NCBI GenBank assembly: GCA_024305745.1
Contig: JAHRBS010000009.1
Coordinates: 1 to 64,000 of the forward strand
DNA from: Polyporus tsugae
Taxonomy: Eukaryota; Basidiomycota; Agaricomycetes; Polyporales; Polyporaceae
DNA length: 64,000 nt
Direction of reading: 5' to 3'
In this document: positions 47,542-57,899 of the stretch, piece after piece
How the letters are laid out: each line of letters opens with the position of its first letter
How positions within the stretch are numbered: position 1 is the stretch's first letter
Notes under the pieces: model-generated
The model's input: the letters and a program-made list of their open reading frames with translations, nothing else
Databases searched by the model: none
What the model was told of the DNA's origin: nothing
Position numbers and translations under genes: made by a program

Positions 47542-47549
47542 CATTTATA
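47542..47549 (-). promoter_or_regulatory. Candidate TATA box of the GH16 gene
   Basis: TATAAATG on the minus strand, about 160 bp upstream of the GH16 start codon. Confidence 0.4.
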
Positions 47550-50500
47550 GAGCGCATCGCGCCTGTGTCCGTGCTCCCGAAAACGAGTCCGTGGGGCGGA
47601 AGGTGGGAAAGAGTGACGCCGGTGTGTCGATAGCAGTGCCGTCGGTGTGGACTGGATGTGCGCGGACAGCGCGGGCCTGGGTATAGGCGAGCGAGTATGG
47701 GCACGGTCGCCGCCGGTACGGCGTCCACAAGCAAAGGAAGGCAAGAGCAGTTTTCCCGAAGGCTCACTGTGCTTAACACCACGAGGCATACGAGCGCACC
47801 GATGACCCGGTCGCAGGCGCAGATCCTGAAGGACACAGCGGTATTCGCCATAAATATCCACGGCATAAACTGTGACAGAACCCACCCCACACGATCCAGA
47901 GCGGCGGAGAGATGTGGCGGGGGTATCGACGGAGGAGCTTCTTCCGAAAGATGGTACATCCATCTGGACGGTCTTCGGTAGTTGCGTGTGATGTAGACAG
48001 GCGCTGCATGGCTGGCACCAGGTGTTCGGATGCAAGATCTGACCCTAATTCTTCGCTTGACCACATGTCGATTCGACCGGCAGAACATCCTGCAAGGAGC
48101 CCAGTAGGGTGAAAGTCATCTGAGGGCATCCGTGGAGCCAGACCTGCGGGCGCGTGTAACGAGAGAAATCGCCTGGGAGCGTCCGTCTCCTTTCTTGCCT
48201 CGTTCCACGCGCAGCATACTATACGCAGGTGCGAGAAGAGTCCCCTAGCGACGTGCACAAGGAAGTACGTTATCCTTGAAGCTTTCCGGAAGCTGCGGAA
48301 GCCGAGATCGCCATCATCGCATTCGCTCGCCACAAAGGAGAAAAGGCGGAAAGATTACGGATGGGGGCACGGAGTCTCAGAGTTCCCAGGCAGGACGCGG
48401 TATGCCCGCGCCGCGGATCCACTATTCCTGCAGAAAGCCCACCACGGCTCACGTGACTATACGGAAGCAAGAAACTGCGCGTGGGTACCAAAGAATAAGC
48501 CCACATTCCAACGCCGGAGAGAAGCTGGAACGCGTACCTTGAGGTCTATATTCTCCGGGGCTCAATGCACACGGCTCGAATACCCGACGAGACGCGAGCT
48601 ACGAGAGATGATGGGCGCCGCTGACGTGGACAGCTGAGGGATGCGCCATATGTTCCCGAATCCTGATTGCCCACAAGAGGGAGAACTTCGACGTAGCTTC
48701 GGTCAAGTGGACCCTATCTTATGACTTCAATCCAGATCAGGACGAAAGCACATAGGGTGGGGCGGAGAGGTCAACGAAGCTCGAGTTCCAGGGTCGCTAG
48801 CTGAACCTTGAGTGGGGCCCAAAGGTCTCGCGCTTCGCGGGGCTTGAAACTAGTAAATTCGGGTTCAGGCGGGCGAGGAAAGCGTCGGCAGAAATCATCT
48901 GTAGGAAACTGTGGTTCCAAACGGGCGCCCCGACTTACTGCGCACGACATTGCATGGGTCAGAATTGTACGGTTGAAGGCAACCCTCTTCGAGGCCAAGC
49001 GATGGCATAATCCTGTGTCAACAGCTCCTGATCAGCGTCGTGGAGAACAAAGCGAGGTACTCACGCATTACACGGGGGACTAGCAGACTATCTGAATCCA
49101 CGCGAGGTAGTTGGTTTGCTCCCAGGACATCCTCGTAGATACGTTTCGCCTCGCTGTCACCGGGACGAGACGTAAAGTCACCTGTAACATTATGATGAGT
49201 CCCGACAAAGTCCCAAAGCAAGGTGACGGTCCCACCATGCGCCATACGCATGCAGGCGCGCAGTAGACAGGAGCATCGCCGACACGCACGCCACTCTCAT
49301 AACCCGAAGTGCCCGAGATGAATGGCATACGCGAATCCGTTCATTAACAAACGTCGGTGGGGTTGCCATAACGGTCACGGAACGTCCTTTGACGACGAAA
49401 TGCTGGAGGCATCCTCCCCCGCGACGGGGCGTTTCCTCAGGGTCGGTTATTGGACATGAGGCGCGTTACAAAAATTACTCCGGCGATGACGACGACCATT
49501 TACACACGAACGATCGACGAAGAAGCCGGTATTACAGCATCGCGCGACGCGCGATCGCACTCGAGCACAAGGTACGAGTAGGATAACTGCGGAAACCAGA
49601 CTCTTGGCAGGACTCACCTCGTAATTCCCAGAGGGTACGCCACTCCAACGCCACCGTCGATCCGGGCTTACTCCTTGGTAGGTGTCCGCTATACCATGCG
49701 GAAGTGTAGTTGCGCGACTCGCGCGCTTTCAAAAGTTTACTGAATTGACAGCGGGATTCTTGTCGAGCATGCATGAGGGTCGGAAGGCCGTTACACAACA
49801 CGCCTACCCACAGACATGTGAGTATGTGTTCTGTCAGCATCCGAGTGACGTGAGCAGCGCAACCAAGTGTCGAAAAACCATGACATGACACGTACAGGCA
49901 TGTGGTACCCCTTCTCGCGAGAAAGCGGGGCAGACAGACTCGCGTTCGAGAGGGTTCATCGATTAAGGCACGGTGAGGTCCTTGGGCGGAGTTGGTAGGT
50001 GAGTTGCAGGGTCAATTCACTGGCTGGTTCATGAACATAAGCTCAAGCGGAACCGGGGAAGAAGACGATATCTTACCGGCTGACCGAGAACTCGGGACCT
50101 CGTTTAATCTACCGATATAGATTCCGCGTCAAAGCCGGCGAGGACGATTCAGACCAAGAGAGAGCAATCAAGATTAAGACAGGCCTAGGCCGTAGCGCAG
50201 ACGGAGCACATGATGTGCGACAGGCCACTCCAGAGAGATATCGACGTCTGGGATAGGTTCAACTGGTGATGCAGGGTCTGACCAGGCCATGCACGTCACC
50301 ATCATCATCATAATCATCATCATATCGAGTTTAGAGAGCTCAGAGACGGGTAATAACCAGCCAAGTCCCTAGATTTTAGTCTCTCCTGCCTACCCCGACA
50401 TGGAGGGAAATACACGGAACGAGATTGCTTCCTCAGGGCTCCCGTTGGGGCGAGATTTGTATGGGCGTACGTACCGTATGATGCAAGCAAGAACACGATT

Positions 50501-51778
50501 TTGTGCGCGATGTTCTTGCCAGAGCGAACCACGAAGCCGTGGGCTTTTGGTATGGCGATTCCAAAGCCGACGATACTGAACGCGAGGCCCAAGAGGGGGA
50601 AAGTGCCCAAGTAAATCATGGTTCCGCATGTCACTACCTCACAGAGCGCACCTAAGGAGAATACTCGTAACGGTTGGGACTCCAAGCGGTGGGGCCGGGT
50701 GGGCGTAGATCGTGTGGTCTTGTGCAAGCGGTCGAAAGGTCTTCCGGAAGAAACGATGGGGGTGCCCGACCAGTATGTGAACTGTAGGTATTTACCCGCA
50801 CCTTGGCAGACTCTGTCAGGATTGAGAAGACTGGATATCAAAATCTCAACATACCCGACAGCCGGTCGCAGCGACGACGTTCTCCAACAGCGTGGACTCC
50901 ACGGGCATCCGCCGCGAGACGGGTGTCTGTCCTTCAGATGGTAGCTGGAGTTTGAGCTGGATGGAGAGGGCTCATTAGAAACCACATGCGCGCATACAAT
51001 CAAGTAGTCGGTAGAGAGGAGGGCAACATTGTCATTGTCGGGGACGATGCTGAGGAAGGGCTTGAAGACGGCGGCGACGAGCGCTGTTAGCGCCCTACGG
51101 TCCCCACAACGGCGGATGCCGGACTTGAACACGCTCTTCCGGCAGTTCCCGCTCCCCTCCGCCCGGGCCCGGGAGCCGGGACTCGGACTTGACTCGGACT
51201 GAGGTGGTTACTTACTTACTCGACCCCCGACTCTTCGACGACACCTCGAAGGCAGAACTGGCAAACATTCATTCACATGGGGAAGATGACACTCTGTGAC
51301 TCTGTGGATAGGACGACAATTGGTGCGGTGAAACCTTCTGCTATTGCGCCTCCACTGGCCAAGGAACCCACTTGAACGGCACCATCCTCGACGTTCAATG
51401 GCAAGGCTTGAGTACCGCGGCAACACGACCACGTCACATTGAGGTCGGCCTCACATCAACCCAACAAAGCCAACATCCACCGGGAAGGGGTCCAGAAAAT
51501 AGTGTTATGCAAAGGAGAAAATGCTATGATACAGATTACGTGTGGCAGCCCCTACGAGTCGACTCGAGGATCCCGTCTTTCATCGACATCGACCGCCCCA
51601 TGGTCCAAGTACGGCACCGAAATCTTCACCCCGCTCATACCCGTGGCCGCTGCCTCAGCTCGCACTCGCAGTACTCGAGTATCATCCGCTCAATTCGAGC
51701 CGCCAGCGGACTTCCGCCTGTCATCGTCGCCCTACATCAGTTCGGGGAGTCGCCTCCACATCCGACAGCGCGGGGCAC
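47550..51778. other. No gene supported (4.2 kb)
   Basis: Only overlapping frames. The longest (51132-50320, minus, 270 codons) has one hydrophobic stretch (IYLGTFPLLGLAFSIVGFGIA) but no family signal. Another at 48088-47387 (minus) contains FMPWIFMANTAVSFRICACD. A short (ATC)n-like run (CATCATCATCATAATCATCATCAT) sits near 50300. Confidence 0.5.
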
Positions 51779-52081
51779 TCACAGCTGGTAGCCGGCGGCG
51801 ATGAAGGGCACGAGGAAGGCCGTGCCGAGCGAGAGGCCCATCTTCATGCCAAACGTGCGCTTGTTGGCGTAGGCAAAGGGGAAGTTCTGTTGCGACGTGC
51901 ACCGAGAGCGCGGAGAGGGGTGCAGTGGCATCAGGCGAAGAACCGCACAAGATAGAGAAGAGAGAGGACGAACGTTGTGCGCGACGTGCCCCTTGGTCGT
52001 GTAGATCGTCCGCACCTGGGCGGGCGAGCTCCTGGTAGCGGCGCGGAGGGAGGACTGGCCTACTCGTGCGAGGGGAGACAT
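51779..52081 (-). CDS. COX8: Cytochrome c oxidase subunit VIIc / Cox8
   Basis: Two exons, 52081..51974 and 51886..51779, give 71 residues. The first 28 or so (MSPLARVGQSSLRAATRSS...) are a mitochondrial presequence: Arg, Ser and Ala, no acidic residues. The mature part reads AHN then NFPFAYANKRTFGMKMGL and a single membrane helix (TAFLVPFIAAGYQL), matching the COX VIIc/Cox8 pattern of a basic N-terminal FxxxNK segment followed by one helix in the inner membrane. Cox8 is a nuclear-encoded accessory subunit of complex IV. The in-frame intron read-through gives a spurious 100-residue version. A conserved single-copy type of gene within an otherwise accessory region. Confidence 0.88.
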   Translation of the reverse strand: MSPLARVGQSSLRAATRSSPAQVRTIYTTKGHVAHNVRPLSSLSCAVLRLMPLHPSPRSRCTSQQNFPFAYANKRTFGMKMGLSLGTAFLVPFIAAGYQL

Positions 52082-52866
52082 GGCGAAATAGGTAGAATGT
52101 TACTGGACGGATGCCGTCAAAGTCGAAATCAAATAGATCGCTGGTGTTGTGGGGTCGCGGGTGGAACACAGACAGGAGTTACTAGAGAGGAGCGATGAAC
52201 GAACCCGATGCTTTACCAGCACGGCCCCGAAGGGATTATGTATGGCCGCACAAAATAGGCCACACCCAGTATCGGCCCACCGAAGCGCATGTCGACATCG
52301 ATAGATGAGGACGGGCGCAGACCTCAAGACCCCTCTGGAACTGGACTAGAATACATCCCGCGGTCTGGCCTGGGAAAGGCGCACGGCAAGCGATCCGGCG
52401 CAGACACCTGTGGTCATACGGAACAGTGGGGACCGTTGAGTGTCGCGGGTGTGGGGGGGGGGGTGGCAGATGATCATTTGTATTAGCCACCGGTCTAGGA
52501 AGGGCGAGAGCGTGGGTATTAGTGAATTTGTACCGGGGGTTCGCGAGATCACGGAAGCGTAACCTATTGCGAGGGACGTCCGAGTCAACAGAGACTTGGA
52601 AGCTCCCCCATGATTTACATAGTGACCGCTGACGAATGGCATTCTCAAGGTGTGTAATACCCACTGTGCATCTAGTAGCACTCCAAGTGGCGCGGAACGT
52701 ATAGGGCGCTGCGCTTGGGAACGAGGAGTCATGTTAGGATCATATGCATGTCATTTGCATGATGGTCGAAAGGAGAGCCGATCGAAGGTCCCAGCCTGGA
52801 TGCGTCCAGCCAGACGCAACATATACGATAATGATCATGATAGTATGAGTATGAAATATCGCAACT
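52082..52866. other. No gene seen
   Basis: Upstream region of COX8 and 5' flank of the tRNA gene. A G-run of nine at about 52455; no supported frame. Confidence 0.55.
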
Positions 52867-52950
52867 GCCGCATTGGCGTAGTGGTATGCGCGCCCCACTT
52901 GTACCTGCAAGGTAATGGGGAGGTCACTCGTTCGACCCGGGTATGTGGCA
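52867..52950 (+). tRNA. tRNA-Thr(TGT) with an 11-nt intron
   Basis: Acceptor stem GCCGCAT/ATGTGGC (seven pairs, one G-T), D-arm GCGT...GCGC with A-box TGGCGTAGTGG, anticodon stem CCCCA/TGGGG, anticodon TGT at 52900-52902, T-arm ACTCG/CGGGT around TTCGACC (B-box), discriminator A. The intron CCTGCAAGGTA (52904-52914) sits directly 3' of position 37, as usual for nuclear tRNAs. Mature length is 73 nt. TTTTT at about 52972 is a likely Pol III terminator. No isotype conflict seen; it would read ACA codons. Confidence 0.92.
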
Positions 52951-53479
52951 GATGCACCTTCGTTGGAACAGTTTTTATGCTTGGACCGACTATAGCCGAC
53001 TATACTACAGTATCCATCGTGTGTTCCTGCAACACCAGACATCGTCCGTCCCCCATGGTATCATCCGACTCTTCGTCGCGAACATAATCCAATTATACAT
53101 AATCATATACCAGTATTGACATAAGTCTCCATCTGTTCGTTCTGTGCCCGTGTTCTCCCCGCCGCCCCATGCTCGAGGCGGCGTTGTGCAAAGCCTGAGA
53201 GCGACCAGAGCGTCTGCACGGCGTCCCCGATGCTTGAACCCGGCGGCCTCCCATCGCGTAAGTACATCCGCATCCCCACGTCCGTCAGAGAGAGGGGCTG
53301 TGACTGGTCTGGGCCATCTACTCGCCAACCAAGGATAACTCCCCTACTGCTTTCCCTCCGGTTCTTCATTCATTGACTGCTGTTCGCGCTCCCTCCGATC
53401 GTCGTTTTTCTCTCCGCGTCGCGCACCGAGGTTATCGGCGTGATGGACCGTCGTCGTCGGGTGACAGCGACGTATACCC
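52951..53479. other. No gene seen
   Basis: 3' flank of the tRNA gene and of PMP3; no supported frame. Confidence 0.55.
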
Positions 53480-54087
53480 TCAGGCGACCTGTTTAATTTC
53501 CGGTTGCGGTTGCGGTTGCGGTTGCGGTTGCGGTTGCGTCTCCGGTTGCGGTTGCGGTTGCGGTTGCGGTTGAGGTTGCGGCGGCGGCGGCGGCGGCGGC
53601 TGCGACGCTCCTCCTCGGTGACGGTTCGGAGACACGAGGATGATGTAGAGGGCGTGGATGATGCCGGGACTGGCGGGGGGGGAGGGGGGAGGGCGTGTCT
53701 GTCAGCGTCGGCTCGGCATGCGGAGGAACTACTACTACGGGGAGGAGGAGTGGGACGTACATGTCACCCATGAGGGTCTGGAGAAGCGAGGTGGTCAACG
53801 TCAACATGCGGCAGGCTGGCGGGGCAGCGATCGGCTACATGGTGCGTGGGGACTCACCAGGAGGACGTTGATGCAGAAATCTGCACCGCAGCCGCGCTCG
53901 AGGAATACTGCCAGCGGGGGGATGAAGATAGCGAGGCTGAAGGGAATGGTTTAAGTCGTGTCTCCATTTGAAAAGCCCACACGGTCTGATGGGAACATAC
54001 ATGATCTGCGGGCGAGTCAATAGGGAAAAGAAGGGTCGTGAATGAGGGGAGACAGACCTTGCAGACGTCTTGCGAGCTGACGGGCAT
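53480..54087 (-). CDS. PMP3: Plasma membrane proteolipid 3 family protein with Pro/Gln tail
   Basis: Five exons, 54087..54058, 54005..54001, 53936..53858, 53777..53761 and 53669..53480, give 106 residues. The core is classic Pmp3: QDVCKIILAIFIPPLAVFLE, RGCGADFCINVLLT, then GDIPGIIHALYIIL, two membrane helices. Pmp3 is a small plasma-membrane protein that limits cation influx and membrane hyperpolarisation. Exon 2 is only 5 nt and exon 4 only 17 nt; both are needed to keep the frame and family sequence. Usual length is about 55 residues. Here a tail of about 50 follows: a run of seven prolines, then P-Q dipeptides broken once by P-E-T-Q, ending EIKQVA, encoded by a CGGTTG minisatellite. Confidence 0.87.
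53501..53600. repeat. CGGTTG minisatellite and CGG run inside the PMP3 coding region
   Basis: About ten CGGTTG hexamers (minus strand CAACCG, Gln-Pro), interrupted by CGTCTC, followed by seven CGG triplets (Pro run). The total stays in frame. Confidence 0.9.
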
Positions 54088-55529
54088 GGTGGAAGAGTAA
54101 CGGGGAGATGTACGCGTCGCCGGGCGGTTTACAATGTGCCAGGGGAGATGACGTCAGGAAGTGTGCGTCAGGAGCGACGACGATGGAGACCTCCACAAGT
54201 TGACTGGGCTGCGGGAGAAGATAGGGGCAACGATGGAGAAAATGGGAGATAATTTAACTGCCGCCCGTCATTGCTCAGGGCAGAGCGCAAGGAGGGCACG
54301 AGCAAGAACGCACGCACAGGGACCCGTCGATGGGTGGGCGAGAGATGGCTGGTGGGTATATGTGCGCAATAAAGGGTGTGGGATGGCTACCGAACAGAGT
54401 AGCCAGTCCAGCGTCGGCGACTAACAGTTGTAGGGACGAAGACAGTGAATTACCACCGGACCCTCTATCCAGGCCGTTGAATGCATGTGTTCCCGCCCAT
54501 GAGTACATATACCTACTTACTGCCGAAATGTGAACGTACCTCAATAGCGAGTGACTGTCCGACGTCGCCCCTAAATTACGGGGGTTACCGTGTGGATGGA
54601 TATGGCTGAGCGTAAAAGAAGGTTGTTTCTGTGGAGCCACAGGTCAGCATGCGGGCGAGAGTATATGCAAACAGGGTACCCTACCACATCTGCTCCCCAG
54701 GAAGGCCGATGCGCCCGCGCGGCGGTTGACGGTTGTCGCCATTGTACAACGAGATCCGTCAGTGCATATCCTCGCGTCGAACACAACCTCGGTGAAGGGG
54801 AAAACTCGCGGAATCATACCTAGTCGCGCTGCTCTGCCTGCTCATGTTGACCGAGCGCTTGCCGGCCAGCGGAGAGAAAACTCGATGGGCTCTCCCGAGT
54901 GTTGCTCTTCCTACTCTCGCATAGTATGTGTAATCAGCGGAGAGTCGGCAGGACGAGTAAAGGCTGACCAGTGACTGGGTATGCCATTCATCGCCCAATT
55001 CGACATCGTAACGGGCGTGATACGTACCTCCCGCATCGACGAAGTGGAGTTCAGCCGATCCATCCATTTGGACGAAAACAGGTCGAGACCGCAGACGAAT
55101 TTCCACAGAGAGGAAGACTCTCTGGAATCCCGCGGGCGGGCCAACCGCGGTTAGCCTTGCATGCGCGACCCAGCCTGAACAACGGGAATACTCACGAGTT
55201 ACGAAGTCCTTCTTACAGTGTCATGTCTCTCTTCAACTTCACCGCGAGTCACAATCAAGAGTCTCCACGAAGGAAATATTCGAAGCAAGGACGACGCGGT
55301 CTGGCCAGAGTGGATGGATGATAGCCTAGGTGAAGCCGTCGGAGGGAAAACCGCGAGGCTACCGTGACCGACGTGATGCATCACGCTCGGCCGCGTTATG
55401 TCACGAAGTCACGCACACATAGAGGCTCGGGACGGTCACGCTCGCGGTGCCAGTGGGGCTCTTAGTATTACCGTCAGTTACGCCGGTCTGTACAACACAT
55501 CTACGCTTCCGCTTCTTTGACAGTATCAC
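54088..55529. other. No gene supported (1.4 kb)
   Basis: Overlapping short frames only, without domain or paralog support. Confidence 0.5.
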
Positions 55530-56398
55530 AAACGTCCCGGCCGCGCGCAGTAGGAAGACACTACTTAGCTAGGCCAGGCGCAATCGTCCTCTGTCTGACA
55601 ATCTTTAAATTTGCTCTTCAAGCTCACCTCCGATCGCACGACGAGACACAAGTATGGTCGACGCCCCAGTGTCCTCTCAATTCACCCTGATAATGTCCGG
55701 AATCGAGCTATGGGACCCAGCTGATCATAGTAGACTTCCCGCCGGTATACGGGCCCCTGGGGCTGTTCAAAGACTGACTACTCGAAGCTACAACCCGGTG
55801 CGCCTACGCCGCTACGGCTGCACTCACGATCGCTGATTTGTGTATTCATTGCACCCATCTGTACATCCCACCAACTAACTTTGCCCCGCTCCACAGGTCA
55901 CACCAATGCCGGGGCGACGCAATCGTATGCGCATGCTGGAGACATAAATGCATAAAGCATAAAGCGCGCAATCACAACCCTCTCCGCCGCCTTCCTGCCT
56001 GCCCATCCACCGTGACCGCGGCGTATCCGCGGATCCGCCACAGAGCTCGGCTTCTTGGACGGCGCCCTCCGAGTACCCGCGATCGTACGTCCAACTTGTG
56101 TTGCGCTATGCTAGATTTCGAGCAGGCTCGGACGCTCATTCAATACTCAACCTCCGGTACACGCACCATATACTAGGCGATTTACCCCATCATCATCATC
56201 ATCATCGTCGTCCTCGTCGCGCTCAACAGGTCGCGATCGCCCATGGGGTCCAGTTCTAGGGATGACATGGAGGATACGAGCAGAGAATGGAAGGTGGAGC
56301 AGCTCTTCTGGAAACTCAATCGCATAGCCGTAGCCCCGAACGCAAAAGATATGGTCCACATCACTCTTCGTCTCTCAGATGCCAAGTTTTCAACCTAA
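55530..56398 (+). pseudogene. Seven-helix family member R9, relic
   Basis: Plus-strand pieces in family order: AIVLCLTIF (TM2, about 55580), IMSGIELWDP (about 55690, compare ILSGVELWSE in R8), GDAIVCA and CWRH with a small insertion splitting the TM3 motif (about 55920), ELGFLDGALRVPAI with an intact donor GTACGT (TM7 first half, about 56045-56090), and after CTAG the last exon 56177-56398 starting AIYP. The IYPT helix has been replaced by a run of isoleucines from an ATC triplet expansion, followed by VVLVALNRS and a normal-looking tail to TAA. TM5 and TM6 are not found, so about a third of the gene is gone. Confidence 0.75.
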
Positions 56399-56796
56399 AT
56401 CCACGTTCGTCGCTCTGCTTGCCGATCCCGAGTCACCTTCGATGGTGATGTGATCGTCAAAACGCCACGCGAAGCTCCCCCGAAGGCTGGAGACTTTGTA
56501 GGTACAACACGGCGGCCAGAGTCGCGGCACTCATTATCGATATTACCGAACAAGACCTCGAACCCAGAGATGGCTCCGACGACACGGCGAGCGCGCGGGA
56601 GAGTGCAGAACGGCAGCCAACGTCGAAGATCGTAACAATCATCCACTAATTAACATCATCTCGTGGAACCCGAACCATGATATACGTATACGGAGCCTAG
56701 AATGTCAGACCAAACCCGAACCCATGCAAACGGTCTGTCTCGCAAACGAATACCAGTGCCCCAACAAGACCACCAAACCCGTGCTTGCGCTCGCGC

Positions 56797-57493
56797 TCAT
56801 GCGCCGCCACGGCCCTTCCCCCGGCCGCGCCCACCGCGCCCTCCGTTCGTGCCGCGGCTTCTGCCCAGCACGCGGTCTGCGTATCCCCCACGCGCGCTGG
56901 AAGCGTCCACGTCCTCTGCCCCGGTCTGAGGCTCGCGGGCCGTGACTGGGACCGCCGCCGCACCTGTGGCTGACCAACGACGCGTCAGCCTCGCTCCAAC
57001 AGCCGTGAACCGGACCACAGAACATCCACAAAGCCACGCATGGGGCAAGGAAAGCAGGAGACTCACGCGGCGTGTCGGTCGCGACTTCCACCGTCTCTGG
57101 GGTCACGGTGTCGGCCGCAGGGTCAGTGGCGTCTCCCTCTGCGGCTGCGGGGGTGTCGTTGCTAACGTCGTCCGGCACGGAGGTGTCCGCCTCGACGGGT
57201 GGGATGGCGGGGTCGGCGTCCGTGGCGCCTGCGTCGTCCTGGCGCTTCCGCACCTCTACCTCTTCAGCCCGAGGCTGCGCCCGTCGATCGACGGGGATGT
57301 CGTGCGCGCCTGCGGCGTCACGAGCCAGCCAGATGTTGGCCCCGCTGGCGTCAGGGGTCGCCGCGGACGCGTGCATGGGGGCAGCGTCCTTGCGGGGGAG
57401 GTCTTGCGGGGCGGCGGAGTCGGGCTTGGAGACCATGGCGCCTGCAGAGAGGGCGGCGGCGAGGACGGAGAGGGCAAGGGCTGGGCTTCGCAT
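56797..57493 (-). CDS. Small secreted protein with Lys-Arg site and RGG-rich tail (S2)
   Basis: Two exons, 57493..57067 and 56963..56797, give 197 residues. Signal peptide (RSPALALSVLAAALSAGA), then an Ala/Asp/Pro pro-region, a K-R site (EVRKR, then QDDAG), an acidic Thr/Pro-rich segment (ADTSVPDDVSNDTPAAAEGD) and a second exon ending GRSRGTNGGRGGRGRGKGRG, i.e. RGG/GRG repeats. Paralog of S1: upstream region of at least 350 bp, 5' UTR and the first part of exon 1 align, as does the splice donor, but exon 2 is unrelated. An unspliced frame would run to 56705 and is judged spurious. Secretion is likely; function unknown. Confidence 0.7.
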
Positions 57494-57618
57494 CGCGATT
57501 GTGTGTTGTTTGTTGTATGGTATAGAGCTGGAGTGGTGTAGGAGACGGGTGAGCGACAGAGAAGAGAGTAGGGATGTGAGGGGGACGAAACTGGATGTTC
57601 CTGCGGACTGACCCTTCG

Positions 57619-57626
57619 TTTTTATA
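57619..57626 (-). promoter_or_regulatory. Candidate TATA box of S2
   Basis: TATAAAAA on the minus strand about 125 bp upstream of the S2 start. Confidence 0.45.
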
Positions 57627-57899
57627 GATAGACGATGCCGCCTCCCGGCACGGCCGTTCGATGTGCGGCGGACAGAGGAGGGCCGAGTATCGATCGAGCC
57701 AAATCCAACCTCCACCGTGTGTCCCAATATGGGCCGCGCGTTGCTCGATTCGGAAGGGCGGACAACGCTGAAGTGCTCGCAGAAGCAGAGGGTGGTGAAG
57801 AGCCCTCCGCGGAAGCGAAAACCAGATCGACGCTGTGATTCGCCGTGGCATGTGTTTGATTGTCCTAGTAGATGTGGGTGGTAGAGGTCTGTGACATAG

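Noticed and set aside
50320..51132. 270-codon minus-strand frame with one hydrophobic stretch
   Set aside because: Only a single helix-like stretch, otherwise low-information sequence, no recognised family, no intron pattern like its neighbours.
53504..53773. Plus-strand frame rich in Arg-Leu repeats
   Set aside because: Antisense reading of the CGGTTG minisatellite that codes for the Pmp3 tail on the minus strand.
56705..57727. 340-codon minus-strand frame over S2
   Set aside because: It starts upstream of the TATA box and reads through the intron; the spliced two-exon model agrees with paralog S1.
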